Positions 11,813 to 23,392 of a stretch of DNA of 64,000 bases are shown one piece after another. Under the pieces are notes generated by a model, which saw nothing but the letters and a program-made list of their open reading frames with translations, was not told the DNA's origin and did not search any database. A program made the position numbers and the translations under genes. Origin of the DNA: Schistocephalus solidus (lineage: Eukaryota > Platyhelminthes > Cestoda > Diphyllobothriidea > Diphyllobothriidae); the NCBI GenBank assembly GCA_017591395.1, contig WEDG01000740.1, positions 61,452 through 125,451 on the forward strand, written 5' to 3'. How positions within the stretch are numbered: the stretch's first letter is position 1; each line of letters begins with the position of its first letter.

Positions 11813-13380
11813 TTAAAAAATTAAGTGGTGTTTACTAAAAAAAAAGTTGTACTTAGGGATACACATTCGTTTTTTTTTAAATATTAAAAACTGGGTCAAA
11901 CAGATTTACAGAAATGTTTAAGAACCCCGGACGCGGTTGAAACCAGACTGGGCAGATGAAGCACTGAGGAAGACAAGGATGACCGAAATATCCTTTTTAG
12001 TGTTATGACCGTCATCATTCAGCTAGTATAGATATAAGGCACGCCAACCAGCTTTGTTTTTCATTAGTCTTGGACACCAAGCTGACACCCAACCTCATTG
12101 TTATACATTTGAACTTTTAAAAGTCAGCGAGGAAATTAAACTTACACCACCACTCATTCGGTAAATTTAATTGAGAATACCTCATCGAAGACGTATTCTA
12201 AAGCTTAAGATAAGTAAATACGAAATGAAATTCTCCACAGTTGTATGATTACGAAAAAGGCTCTGAGGGAGCATGAGCAGAGAAAGCAGACAATAAGCCC
12301 TGCCCAATTTTGAAGCAAAATAATAAATTTAGAAGTGAATACAAACCTATCGATCCAAGGCTATATTCGGTCGGCCAATCAGCGTTTGGTTTACAATATA
12401 AGACGGCCAATAGCGCCTGACGAAGGTGCATCCGACCCACACGTGTGTGCACCGCAGCAGGCCCACAAAAGGCAATAAAAAAGCCACATAAATAAGCTAA
12501 TTATTTACTCGTGTTAACGCTTAATAAACGTTTTTCCTTGAAACCGCTATAACCTTCTCCTTCAGGACGACGTAGAATACGAGGCAACTGGCGTAGTTGC
12601 AATTGTTTTGCTTAAGCATCGCTTCTCGTGCGTATCACAGGCAGAGAGAATTGACTGATCACATTTGTACAATAAGGAACAGTTTGTCAAATTTCATGAG
12701 ACAATTTTCGTTTTCGCTATGTGTACAGGAAAGCAAACAGACTCAGTTCAAGAGGGATGACATATAAGATATAGGTCATGTTATAGGCCATTTGTTGCTT
12801 CCTGTCACGTCCTACACTTTGGCTGCAGACAAAGCAGTCTAGGAGGCGAGCACGTGTGAAAAATGGCGTGGTCCCATGATTTTTCATGTCTGATTCTGCG
12901 AAACCGAAGTTATATAATGATAGAGTTTTACACGGTATTTTTAGCATGCGTGCGTGGTATGTTTGTATGCAAAACCTGGTAACCGACTAAGGAACCATCC
13001 ATAAACGGGTATATTTGACAAGTATTACACCTCAGGTGGCCTACTATTTCAAGCTAGTGTGAAATGAAAAATGATATAGCAGACTGAAGCCTGCGACTTC
13101 CTATAAGTCTTTCGATATTAACTGAAGATTTGTGTGATTTTGGCAATTACATGTGTCAATTTAATCAGGTAACTGTCTGACCAATCCAACCAAAAGAAGA
13201 AAACATGTTGACCCCACCTGCTTAACAATAGTTATTATACTTTTCATAAAAATATAAATCATTGCCAGACGATATAAGGCTTCAGAAAAAAAGTAATTTA
13301 ATAACACATTTTACGAATAATATATTTAACTAGTGTAAAAATTATAAAATCATGCGGATCATCTGCAAAAATCATTCATA
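11813..13380. other. No gene recognised
   Basis: The start is homopolymer-rich (A and T runs at 11813-11890). The rest is low-copy, moderately AT-rich sequence. The only structure I can support is a hairpin with a hammerhead-like core at 12417-12456. Short frames at 12249-12452 and 12717-12947 have no recognisable motif and no splice context. Confidence 0.6.
12417..12456 (+). other. Hairpin with partial hammerhead-like core
   Basis: The string ctgacga (12417-12423) fits the CUGANGA hammerhead core. It is followed by a stem ggtgca (12425-12430) pairing with tgcacc (12448-12453). The next bases are gca where GAAA is required, so this would be a degenerate relic at best. The hairpin itself is certain. 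The ribozyme reading is weak. Confidence 0.3.
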
Positions 13381-13383
13381 AAT

Positions 13384-13727
13384 TTAGACTATCCGTATGT
13401 CTTTCCAGAGATGTTGCTTTCTTGTACATATGGGAAGTCCAAATGCATTTAAGAAAGCCTCAACAAAGACGTACTTAGACGCTTCAGTCAAAAAGTCTTC
13501 GTAAAAGTATAGCATCGTGATATTGTTTCCATTGTCCAAAGAATCATTGCTATGCGTTTTATTGTGAAAACGTATTTTGGTTGCACGGATTTGCCACGCA
13601 TCAATAACTCCGTCAATATCAGCAGTAACATTACTAAGGTCAATTGATTGTGGGACTCCGTGGGCCACGTCACTTGATAAAAAAATTCTGAAGACAAAAG
13701 GAGCCACAAAAACCCTGTGAAATTAAC
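13384..13727 (-). CDS. Candidate terminal exon, unknown protein
   Basis: On the minus strand a frame of about 107 codons stays open to a TAG stop at 13384. It is preceded by an acceptor-like string ttaatttcacag just upstream (near 13722). There is no ATG, so it would have to be spliced in. The composition is protein-like, with blocks such as VTADIDGVIDAWQIRATK and YFYEDFLTEASKYVF. It lies in non-repeat DNA, unlike most frames here. I recognise no domain. The simplest donor of the candidate upstream exon (GTAACA near 14222) would not keep the frame. It could equally be a chance frame. Confidence 0.3.
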
Positions 13728-14172
13728 TTAATTTTTGAGAATAAATTCATTTTTACTTCAATTACAAAGCACCTATAATTTGACTTTCTTTTATCAACTT
13801 GACGCATGATGACATTATTTATAATTTACAGTTTAAATTTATATTCATGCATTTAATTTTAGAAAAAGAAGCAGATTGGACATTTTTTCAAAGCTCATGC
13901 ATACTCAGGCTTATTCCTTAACTGTAAGACTATTTGTGTAACGAATGATCACGAAATACAGTATTCTTCGAAGGGATTATTTCGAAAAATTTATGATCGC
14001 TGAATAAAAGTAGCTGATGCGGAGGCCTTCAGCATCTGTAATACAGGCTCAACGGTTTAATTTGTAAACATATATCCAAGGCCTAAGGGTTTTGCTCCAC
14101 CCAAAATAACCAATATGATTTATTTCATTTCACTTTCAAATGGGAATAATTTCAATTATATAAGAATAACCA

Positions 14173-14469
14173 TTAACTAAAAATGTTAAATAAGATGCCT
14201 TTCTTTAGATAAACCTCCTTGTTACCCAGCAAACTGTAGGATGCTTTTTCAAAGCGAAAATATTTGCTGGAGTTGACTGGCATATAACACGTACCAAATG
14301 TGTTGCAGTCATCCCGTATGTATTCAAGCAAAACGCGGCATTGAAAATTAGTTACAGAAGAAGAATTGGAGGATTCTGCAATGCGTAACGTTGAGCCTTG
14401 ATACCCGTAAGCTCCGCATTGTAAAATTCGTTTCATCAGTGCGCAACGGTGAAGATAACCCGTTTTCAT
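14173..14469 (-). CDS. Candidate exon, cysteine-bearing, unknown protein
   Basis: A 98-codon minus-strand frame starts with ATG at 14469, immediately after an in-frame TAA. It contains five cysteines. The part around IRDDCNTFGTCYMPVNSS is faintly reminiscent of the C-x(4)-C section of galactose-binding (SUEL-type) lectin domains, but most of that domain's signature is missing, so I give no name. Possible donors are GTAACA near 14222 and GTTTAT near 14211. Neither is in phase with the candidate exon at 13384-13727. There is no signal peptide. It sits in low-copy sequence about 450 bp upstream of that exon on the same strand. Confidence 0.25.
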   Translation of the reverse strand: MKTGYLHRCALMKRILQCGAYGYQGSTLRIAESSNSSSVTNFQCRVLLEYIRDDCNTFGTCYMPVNSSKYFRFEKASYSLLGNKEVYLKKGILFNIFS

Positions 14470-14479
14470 TTAGGGAAAA

Positions 14480-15009
14480 TCTGTTATTGCTTCTTTTAGA
14501 CTAGGTTACGCAAAACCACAAGTTGGTCTGCGATGGACTGTATGAAAGTATAAATGGGCAATTTCTTGATTTCAAAAAGCAAGTCTCACTAGTGGCTTAG
14601 GTGCTCAGTATACACTATCGCGTAAAATTTAAAAATTAGTGTGCTTAACATATCTTTGTGGAATACGTTTCTTATCATTTTGAACAAAAAGCGTAGGTGC
14701 TTCTTCATTGAAAGAACACGTGCGATTATCTCGGAGGGAAGTCGTTTGTGAATTACAATTATAAACTTAAAGTTGACCACCTGATTTTTACAAAATAAGT
14801 CAATTACATATAAAATTTTGCATGAAGAGCCAAACGAGAAAAGTTAAAATTGACAGGATTCAAATTCGTTGACGCACATTGACAACAGTGTACATATAAT
14901 AGACAAAGGGTAATGTCGAGGATTAAAACCTTCACTTATTTGATACTGGTTGAGGTACAGGTAGTATCAGAACAATGGTTTTGTAAATTGGATACAGTTG
15001 GTATGATTA
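14480..15009. other. No gene recognised
   Basis: Low-copy AT-rich sequence. Short frames at 14589-14780 (minus) and 14913-15101 (plus) show no recognisable motif. Confidence 0.5.
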
Positions 15010-16040
15010 GGCAGCCACTGCGGTCAAATAGTCCACCTTTATCAGCAACAATTGAAAAAGAAACTCACTTTATGTGTGTAATATTACTTTGGCCTTGTTA
15101 ACGTTAAATAACCCTTTTATGCAAACAGAATAGTTCATCCTTTACGCATCGATAACTTGCGGGCTTGGCAGAGTTCATTCACGCACAATAACAGACATTC
15201 ATTGTCCTATAGGCCCTTTAAGCTCTGATTGTTGATTGTGAAGATTTCGGTTTATCGTTATTGTGTAATTATGAAAAATCTTTCTCCCATGAATTAAAGA
15301 ATTACAGGATGGCATTTGAAATATTGTATATTTAAAGCTTATTTGAGGTCATGGATTTAAGTATTATTAAATGCATTAGGAATAAGACAGTATCAAACTT
15401 GCATACAAACTGTATTATGTTCTACATCTTGCAAATCAATATTACATGTTCTATTCAACAACAACATAATAAGTCCTTGTTATGCAACGCATTTAACATT
15501 TCAATTTCCATGCACGTTTTCGCCTTGGCGGCAAGCTGCAGAAACAGAAACTGTGGTCCAATAGTCCACCTTTATTAGCAATAATTGAAATGCAACCTCA
15601 CCTTCTGTGCGTTATATTACTTTACCCGTGTTCACGTTAAAGGAACCATTTTAAGCATTCACGAAAGTTCATGCCTTTAACAATCAATACATTGCGGGCT
15701 TGACAAAGTTCATTCATGCGAATTAACGGACATAAAGTGACCTTTTGGCCATTTTAACTGTTATTGTGGTTTTTACAGTTTTGGGTTTACAGCAAATGCA
15801 CGAATATGCACAGTCCTACTGCCATCACTTTCAGAATCATAGGATACCATTTGAAATATAGTATTTAAAAAGGTTATTTGAGGTCACGGCTATTAGTATT
15901 ATTACATGCATTAGGGATAAGACAGCATGAATCTTGCCTATGAACGTTATTATGTTTTAAATCTTGCAAATCAATTCTACCTGTTCTGTTCAACAACAAC
16001 ATGAAAAGTCCTTGTTGAGCAGCACGTTTTGCGTTGAATT
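15010..16040 (+). repeat. 533-bp tandem duplication, two diverged copies
   Basis: Copy 1 is about 15010-15543 and copy 2 about 15544-16040. Paired anchors include atagtccaccttta at about 15028 and 15561, ttgcgggcttg at about 15159 and 15692, and ttgaggtca at about 15343 and 15878. Spacings are 533-535 bp. The copies differ by many substitutions and small indels, so the duplication is old. Short frames at 15351-15578 and on the minus strand at 15874-16083 fall inside it and are not maintained between copies. Confidence 0.85.
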
Positions 16041-16794
16041 TACAGCCCTTGAATATGCCGCGGCGATAGATTTTACTCCGCATTTGTCTTATAAATACTG
16101 ATCGGATTTGGCTCCCTGCATCTTTTTTCGATTTCTGAGATATCTGTGTTTCAAACTGAGCAAATCCTTTGTTAACTTTTAGACATTCATTCGTGAAAAG
16201 GAAGTTAGGTTAGTCGTAAGCCATCAATATGCATTCGATCTTATGAAAAAAAGCATGAAATGCGCACAAAGTGTCACCTATTCTAAACACTTTACCAATC
16301 AAAAAACTGAAAAAATTGAATGCTTATCATTGCCTTTGTGATTATCATTTAATTGATTTCTTTATTAATATAAACATATACAATTGGGTTAATTTAATAA
16401 CATAGACGTTAACATCAACGCAAATTAAGGTACGGCAGACATCAACGAATGTATGAAAATAAAAGAAAAATATTACGATATTATGACATTTTTTTTGCAG
16501 ACTTTACAGATGTATAAAATACACTAAGATATATGTGCATTAAATGTCATAATACTTATGTTGGTAAACCTTTTAAATACGTCCCATCACAAACTTCATG
16601 CACACAACCTGGTTTCTTTTGCAGTGCTTTGCTGACATGGGATTGCGCACTGCAATTACACAATCTTGACTTGCGAATTAACATTGCTTATGTGATTTTG
16701 TAACAAGACATGATAACAGACTTAAATAAAACATCATTTACTGAATCACGAATGATTTGTGGATGTCTGCAGAACCATAAATGTTCCAGTTAAA
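16041..16794. other. AT-rich, no gene recognised
   Basis: I see no recognisable coding or repeat structure, apart from its position between the tandem duplication and L-repeat piece F. Confidence 0.5.
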
Positions 16795-18069
16795 TATCAC
16801 AAAGTATTATCTATGAACCACTTAACGACTTCTCATATTATCAAACTTTGATATATTATTAAAATTCATTTTAGTATGCAAGATCAGAACCATTTACATC
16901 AAGCAAATCGTTTTTGGTGGCTTTTTGACAACTCTTGGGATTTTGGCACAAAGCAAACGCTTCTCATACTTTTGGTTAGTAATTCTTTAGATGATCATTG
17001 CATGTCAATCCCAATAAAAACCATTGAAAGTGCTCGTTAAGCAGATATATAGAATAGCAATATATGAGGTTGGTAATAAATAGTTTACCCGGTCATTTAA
17101 CCTTCTGTCAATAATAAGTGCTGGACAGTTCAATGGGTCAATACATGGCCATTTAACAGTTTGAGTGGTCTGAGTTCAGCACATAACTGATCCTTAATTA
17201 AGCATATGCACACAGGGGGGATAGATGAGAAGGTTTGTAGAAGTTATCCTTACTTAAGTCATTCTTCGCACCGTAGATACACTGGCGCATTCGGTGGTGA
17301 ACATGAGAAGATTTTAAAATTTGCATGAACGCTGCAGGCTAATTGAACGTTGAAGTGAGTTTGACGGTTCAAAATCAATTCACATGGCCCATTCTGGTTT
17401 GGGATAAAAAAATATTAGTTTTGGTTTATGTCTGCTTTCCTACTGGATGCAATGCTTCAAAGTTGCAAAAACCCATGTCTCTCAGCACTTAAAGCCCAGC
17501 AGAAAACCAAACAATACACCCTTACTTATCAACATGATATAAGGTCTGGAATATGCATAATGATACAAAAATATAATGAGGTCAATGTGCTTTTTAATTC
17601 TGTCATTTTGATTGCCGGTAAAATATTGCTAAAACTAGCTTAGCCCCAGTATTCCAAATTCTCAGAATGATAAGCCGATGTAAAAGTCGGTGGATCTCGA
17701 GCTCTTTTCTCACACATTTATATTTAATATATGACTTTAAACTATGTCAGTTTGTTAACCGCACGCAAATTGAATTCTCTAAAAGCCAAAACCAACGGGT
17801 ACAAGTAACATTCTAGACTGTGGTTATATTTTTAGAGGTACCAGCACTGCGCTGTAAGACGACAGTAATACAGGCGCTTTCTATTCCGCGGCCAATGGTC
17901 ACTTCATCGCCGTTAGGTTTTCATAATCGCGTTTCATATATTTTTTCATATTTTAGGCTGCTCTCTAGTGAATGCCCTCGGTACTCTAGTACACAAGTAC
18001 GTTTCACTCGTTCTTTTTGGGGACGTTATATACGCATTCATTGTCATGCGTGTCCTCTTAACCGGCCAT
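16795..18069 (-). repeat. L-repeat piece F (reversed, partial)
   Basis: Read on the minus strand from 18069 downwards it runs parallel to the middle of copies A and C. It starts just after the GC-rich nested repeat, passes the position of the TA tract and reaches the gaatatgagaagtcg block, here near 16835. The short plus-strand frames at 17428-17643 and 17820-18077 are antisense noise within it. Confidence 0.75.
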
Positions 18070-18671
18070 TTTTTTAACAGTTATCCTGAATTAATTCTTT
18101 CTTAATTATTCAGGTACGCTTGCCATATTATTGTTCATTAATGTAAGCATAATGATCCGAACACAATTCGCATTAAAAAAAATGTGGGTTTGGGTCAAAA
18201 ATGAACAGTATTTGCCAGTGCCTGTTGTCCTTCATATTTTAAAAGTTGCGAAAACTTACTGCTTTCAGCACTGAAAGCGCGACAGGTAACAAGCATATAA
18301 ACCCTTACTTGTCAGCATGACATTACATCTAACACATCCAACCTGTTTTGCACATATAATAAGGTTGATGTGTTTATTTGTGATTCTGTAATTTTGATTG
18401 CCGGTACAATCTCGTTAAAAAAAAGCTCAGCATTAGATTTCCACATGCTCAGAATGATTTGGTCAATATTAAAGTCGGCGGATCGCAATTTCTATTCTCA
18501 CAATTTTTTCTCAGTCGATCCAAAGGAACAATTTCAGATTTTGAACTGCACAACTGTCATATATTCTAAAGGTATACACCCACGGGTACTAGCAACATCA
18601 TAGACAGCTGTTATACTGCAAGAGGAACCAGCACAAAGCTGTCAGTAGTTAGGTTGTTGGCATCGCGATTC

Positions 18672-18726
<55 letters not shown>
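18672..18726. repeat. TA microsatellite (about 55 bp)
   Basis: An almost pure TA run, with one ttta interruption. It occupies the same spot where L-repeat copies A and C have short TA tracts and abuts the 3' end of a Penelope-like fragment. The 83-codon minus-strand frame that reads through it (18611-18862) is an artefact of the repeat. Confidence 0.95.
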
Positions 18727-18728
<2 letters not shown>

Positions 18729-18730
18729 TG

Positions 18731-19222
18731 CGTAAAGATTCGAGGTCCCGTTATCTTATCGCGTTCATCATCTCCTGAAGAAGACGAAGAAGATGAGGGG
18801 GCGAGTTCATGGACCAAATTGTATTTGTACTGACGTTTCGAAAGCCTTCTCGCTTCCATCATCAGAGTAAAGTGCTTGCTGCTCCTGGTGGTCTTGAGTT
18901 AGTCAGTCTTGCCGCGTGCCTCGTATTATATCCATGGTGGACGCGTGAACTTTGACCTGCCCGATTGCCGCTGACTTCCTTAGACCTCCCCGAGCCTGAA
19001 CGCTGGCGGGTTCGCGTGACTGCCGTCCCCTTTGGAGCCGTCGTACGTTTAGGCAAGGCAGCGTGCCTGTTGTCCTCCCCCACGTCAATCAGCGGACTGA
19101 GCAGTCGTTGCTGCTCTCGTGAGTTGTTATCCGTTTTACGGGCGCATTCGTGAGGCAGCGTTTGACTTTGGTCATGTGACCTTCGGCCGCCACCACGCTT
19201 TTCCGTGATTGAATTTTGGCAT
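18731..19222 (-). mobile_element. Penelope-like element, 3'-terminal fragment
   Basis: This GC-rich island on the minus strand is sharply different from the AT-rich L-repeat around it. A frame from 19083 to a stop at 18862 resembles the basic, low-complexity C-terminal tail found after the GIY-YIG nuclease of Penelope-like elements. It includes HHGYNTRHAARLTNSRPPG. A hammerhead-like motif (18831-18869) follows the stop almost directly, and then a Glu/Asp- and Ser-coding purine-rich stretch up to the TA tract. The RT and nuclease proper are absent, so this is a 5'-truncated insertion. Assignment rests on that tail plus the hammerhead motif. Confidence 0.6.
18831..18869 (-). ncRNA. Hammerhead ribozyme-like motif
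   Basis: On the minus strand ctgatga (18865-18859) is followed by a stem ggaag / ctttc closing the loop cgagaagg, and then gaaac and gtc. The core therefore reads CUGAUGA, stem II, GAAAC, GUC, with all conserved core bases present. Flanking bases tact and agta can form a short stem I. A minimal stem III around the palindrome acgt is the form known for hammerheads in Penelope-like retroelements. In that family it self-cleaves element RNA. Whether this copy cleaves is untested. Confidence 0.6.
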
Positions 19223-21334
19223 GTGTTTTAATTCACCTTTTGTGGTCCAACATTTTAAAACGTTTAGTAAAGAAACTGTGCCAATTAGGATTTCCAAAAA
19301 AAATAATACCTGATAATTTGCATATATGTTATAAAGTGCCAAACGGCCAATCGTCAGCAGACATCACACATTGCAAAATGTGCAATTATATCTTAAATAA
19401 TGTCTTTAATAACTTCGTATTTACCTCATCATTTTTTTTCAACGTTCTGCACAAACAAAGAACGTTTTTTTAGTTAGAGTGGCTATAAATTACGTGCAAT
19501 GTTTGTTATATTATACTGGTATCAAAATATTAATCTGGATCAACTGTCACAATGGGGATCAGCTGGTTACTTAAACAACCATTTTTATCCCCTTGGTAAT
19601 AAACTGCGTTATTTTGTTTGCAATCTTGGAGTACCAAATCAATAATTTCTTGCATTAAAACGCACTGATGTTTTGTACAATTAGATGATAGGGATCTGAT
19701 TTCAGTGAACAAAGACTAGTTATTTTTTATATCATTTAAAGCAATAAGCATCCAGTTGAAACATGAAAACTACCGATTGTATGCTCATTGTCAAGATCTC
19801 GAAAAAAGAAGTTTACAAATGCTCGTAAGAAATTACCTTTCCTGTAAAGCATTACCATTATGACTGCTTCCCTATGATGTGTTCTATAGCGAGCTCTGGG
19901 AATTGAATGAGCTACTATCGAACGTCTTAGATAAGGATGAATTAGTGAAACATCTTTCATCCAGCAGAACGTTTGTTGTTTTCATACGACGTGAGAAGGT
20001 TTATCGCGTAGGTCATATTTCAAGCACAAAGGGCCGAAATTTACCAAAAACTCAAGGGACTGTTTTAGTAATACTTCTCTTGTCAGTTTCTGCATTTTGG
20101 TTTCAGCATAGGTCTTAAATCTGGCTTTAATTGCCGTAGATGGGTGGCTGAGTAATCTTGTCAGAAAGGGAAGATTTTAGAAATATCACTTAATTATTTT
20201 GCATTTGATTTTAAGCCACTTGAAATCCTAAAGAATAGCAGTGAACAAGATATGTTTACCTTTATAACCACTATAGAAATTCCGATTCAAAAGAATAATT
20301 ATTTGCCACTCAAGACATTGAACTACAGACTATGTGACCTTGGTGACATTGGTGAACTGACTGAGCGCAAATGATTGACGTCAATAAAATGCAGGTCAGA
20401 CGACATCTCGCGACATTTAATTGATACAAATGTTCTGCGTGAAGCACCTGATCTGTATTTGAACATATTTTGTATATGGTAATTTATCGCATTTAAACAT
20501 TATAGTATTATATTCTGGCTTACTTGCAGTCAATTCATCAATTTGGCGTCGTTTAACATAGGGACATGTTATTTGTGGCTGCCGTTATTTCTTAAGAGAA
20601 CGAATTCCAGGACTTCAACGAATCAAATGTGAATTAATAATAATATTATTATCCCTAAGGGAAGGAAGTCACAGACGTAGAATTAACATTATGAGAGCAT
20701 TTGCAGATATAGATTTGCAAAATCTAGAATGATATTTATAACTCTTGGTTGTAAGTTGCCATTTAACTACGGGAAAAAATTAGCTACTCAAAGAAGACGC
20801 AGATTCCAATGTTGTGTTTTAGAAATTTACAAATTCCAATATATTCTAGCTCTAAGTAAAGAATATTTCTTAATTTAGCCATCTGCAGAGGAGATACATA
20901 GATTCGATGAAGTAAAAGAAACTTTATTTTTTTATATTCTGGAGAGACTGAACAAATCTGTGTTAGCTGGTCAGCTGAACGAAAGAATAGACCAGCACCG
21001 TCAAAATGATTACGGCTTCACCAGTTTGCATCATGAACAAAGACTGCGCATATTTGTCTACATTCATTGGTTCACCGTGAAAAAAATCAAATTTTCCTTA
21101 TGGTAAAGCAAACGTGGATGCAATTCTTGATTGAAATATGTCTTTCCTCAAATGACCTGTGTTTTCTTGTAAAGCTTATATTTTCCAAGCTGGGTAGAAA
21201 CGAGGTCCATCAAATACATGCCAGGGTTTACATTAAACGTATTAGCTTCATTTAATTTTCATAGCATCAGGATAATGGTAAACGTTATATTGTGCAGATA
21301 ATAAAGTGTTTGTTGTTTGTTCTACTGCTGGTCA

Positions 21335-23045
21335 TTCATTGTTAAAAGCACGTATTTTCGGTATCTTGCAGGCATTTTATCCGATAGGACAATAATAACT
21401 GTCAAAAGGGTGAACCTTTTCTGACCGAAACCAGAACCGGTCATGTCAATTCTGTTCGAGATTGGTCAGATTTCCTCAACGAACAAAGAGAATGCCAGTC
21501 GTCCTGCAGAGTTAAGACATAATTAAATTAGAATAACTTTTAAAATGCTTTTCATCTATACCGCCGAGTGCATATGCTTAAACAGGGATTAGACAGGTAT
21601 TTGACACAGGCCACTCAAACTCTTTAACGGCCATGAATTGACCCATTGATACGTCAAGCACGTTTTATTGAAATTAGGTTAAATGACTAGGTCAATTTTC
21701 TTCTTATACAGTTTTTATATTTTGTTATTTTAAATACCTGCTAAACGAGCAATTTGAATGCTCATAATAAGGATTGAGATGCAGTGACCCATAGAAGGAA
21801 TTTTTATCAAGAACTATGTGATGAATTTTTTTACTAGGACATGCTAGTGGAATCGGGTTGAATTATGGCTTTTCAAGTGACATCACCGAAAGCGTGGTCA
21901 AAATAACAAGCAAAAACGACTTGCTTCATTTAAATGTTTTGCAATGTTTTCTGTTAGAGTAGGTTTTAATAAATCGCGAAGCGCGAGAATATTGCTAGTC
22001 GCTTTTTGGTCCTTGTGGGATTATACTCCATGACATATGAGTTGAGATCTTGCTCACAAAAATTGGTTGAACGTATTTGGAGTTCATATCTATCTCTATT
22101 CAGTGCATCGCAAAAAGACCAAGTTTCTGAGATGAATGGTTAACTTAGCCCCAATAATTTATCTTAGCCAGCTAATCAACTCCAGCGGTAATTCAGTACA
22201 GTTACCATTTCAATGCAAGGCAATATTTGTGTTGCAGCATACAGCTGCGAAATAGTTAGCTTACTTACGGCCCTCTGTGCACTTTCTTGAACTTTTTTAA
22301 TAATAACCTTCAAGAACGCAGACATTTGTTTATATTAGAAGAATATTCTTTTCGCTGAAGATACAAAATGCTACGTCTTAAATAAAATATATATGCTATT
22401 GCCAAAAGCAATGTTCAAACGTGAGTTCGACTATCGAAAAAAATGATTTCTTTAAAGTACATGCATGAGCACTGTCCAAGAAAACAAAGCTTAATTCATT
22501 GAGGGGAAGGCAAACAAGATTTTTCATGTTTTTATTCAGAGAGGTGTGGAATTTTGCATTAAGAAGGGAAATGGCACCAAAGAAACTTATGAGTCAAATG
22601 ACAAAAAACATGAATTTCACAGTTTGGAAGTTTCTGCTCTGTAAAAATAAAATCATGCATTCCACTCTCAGGTTTGTCAGACGACATGCGTTGTCTGATC
22701 GACTTTACATAAATAAACCACCTTATTCTTAGGCATTTGTTCGATTGACTTGGAAATGCTCATTTTGTACTCTGACAATTTAAGTAATTTATTTCAAAAT
22801 TTCACCTGTCTTTTCTTAAGCACGATCTTTATTAAACGGTTAATAAGTTTTTTGCAAGTAAGATGGAACTAGACGTTAGCCAAGGGAAAATTGCTTAAAA
22901 GAGTAAACCTAACATACCTGAAAGACAAACGTGTATCAAAATAGATATTATTTCTTTTTTTCTTCGGCACTTTCCTACTAAAAGATGTGTAGATATAGAG
23001 CTTCAGATTATTTTAAAATTAAAATTCCAAAATTTTCAGCAAAAA
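21335..23045 (+). repeat. L-repeat piece H (forward, diverged)
   Basis: It runs parallel to copies B and C from the ctgtcaaaa...accagaa block (21398 against 44076) through gagatgcagtgacccat (21776) and the tatttgtgttgcagcat block (22228 against 6809) to the ggaaggcaa block (22504 against 7079). It lies head-to-head with piece G, separated by about 100 bp. Frames at 21067-21255 and 22499-22732 are not kept in B or C. Confidence 0.75.
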
Positions 23046-23368
23046 ATGTCCTCCATTAACCGTGAAGAATCGACCCCGAATGCGTCACAAAATATTGATC
23101 AATTTGGACTTCCTTTAAAATGGTTCCAGTTTCGTGCGCTGATGACCTCGTTGTTTATGTTCGAAAAATAAAATAGGGTTAAAAAACAGTATATAACGTG
23201 TAAACATGGCCAATCGATGAACGAATAAGAGGATTCACATGCGAATGGAGAGCAGAAAGGATGGCGGCTCAATTTCAACAGCCCGCGATTGCAGATAAGT
23301 ATAGAGAATAACGCAATACCTTGATCCAATGAACTCTCCGATTGCATTTGTTTTTTTTTGAAATACGG

Positions 23369-23392
23369 TATATATATATATATATATATATA
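23369..23392. repeat. TA microsatellite
   Basis: An alternating TA run immediately left of the palindrome at 23391-23527. The 108-codon minus-strand frame through it has an IYIYIY run and is an artefact. Confidence 0.95.

Larger units (their letters stand above)
18070..21235 (-). repeat. L-repeat piece G (reversed), interrupted by a Penelope fragment
   Basis: On the minus strand from 21235 it follows copy C from about 40760. Shared marks are tttgttcatgatgcaaac (21040s against 40990s), the ccctaaggga palindrome (20657 against 41325) and ctgctggatgaaag (about 19958 against 42030). It then continues to the acctgt/ttcagca block near 18260. The part equivalent to 42740-43600 is missing and is replaced by the Penelope fragment at 18731-19222 plus an expanded TA tract. 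It extends the known unit 5' of copy B. The frames at 19216-19473, 19530-19712 and 19736-19960 are not conserved in B or C. Confidence 0.8.

Noticed and set aside
18611..18862. Minus-strand frame with an IYIYIY run
   Set aside because: It is translation of the TA microsatellite joined to the 3' region of a Penelope fragment. The Ser-rich part is non-coding after the stop.
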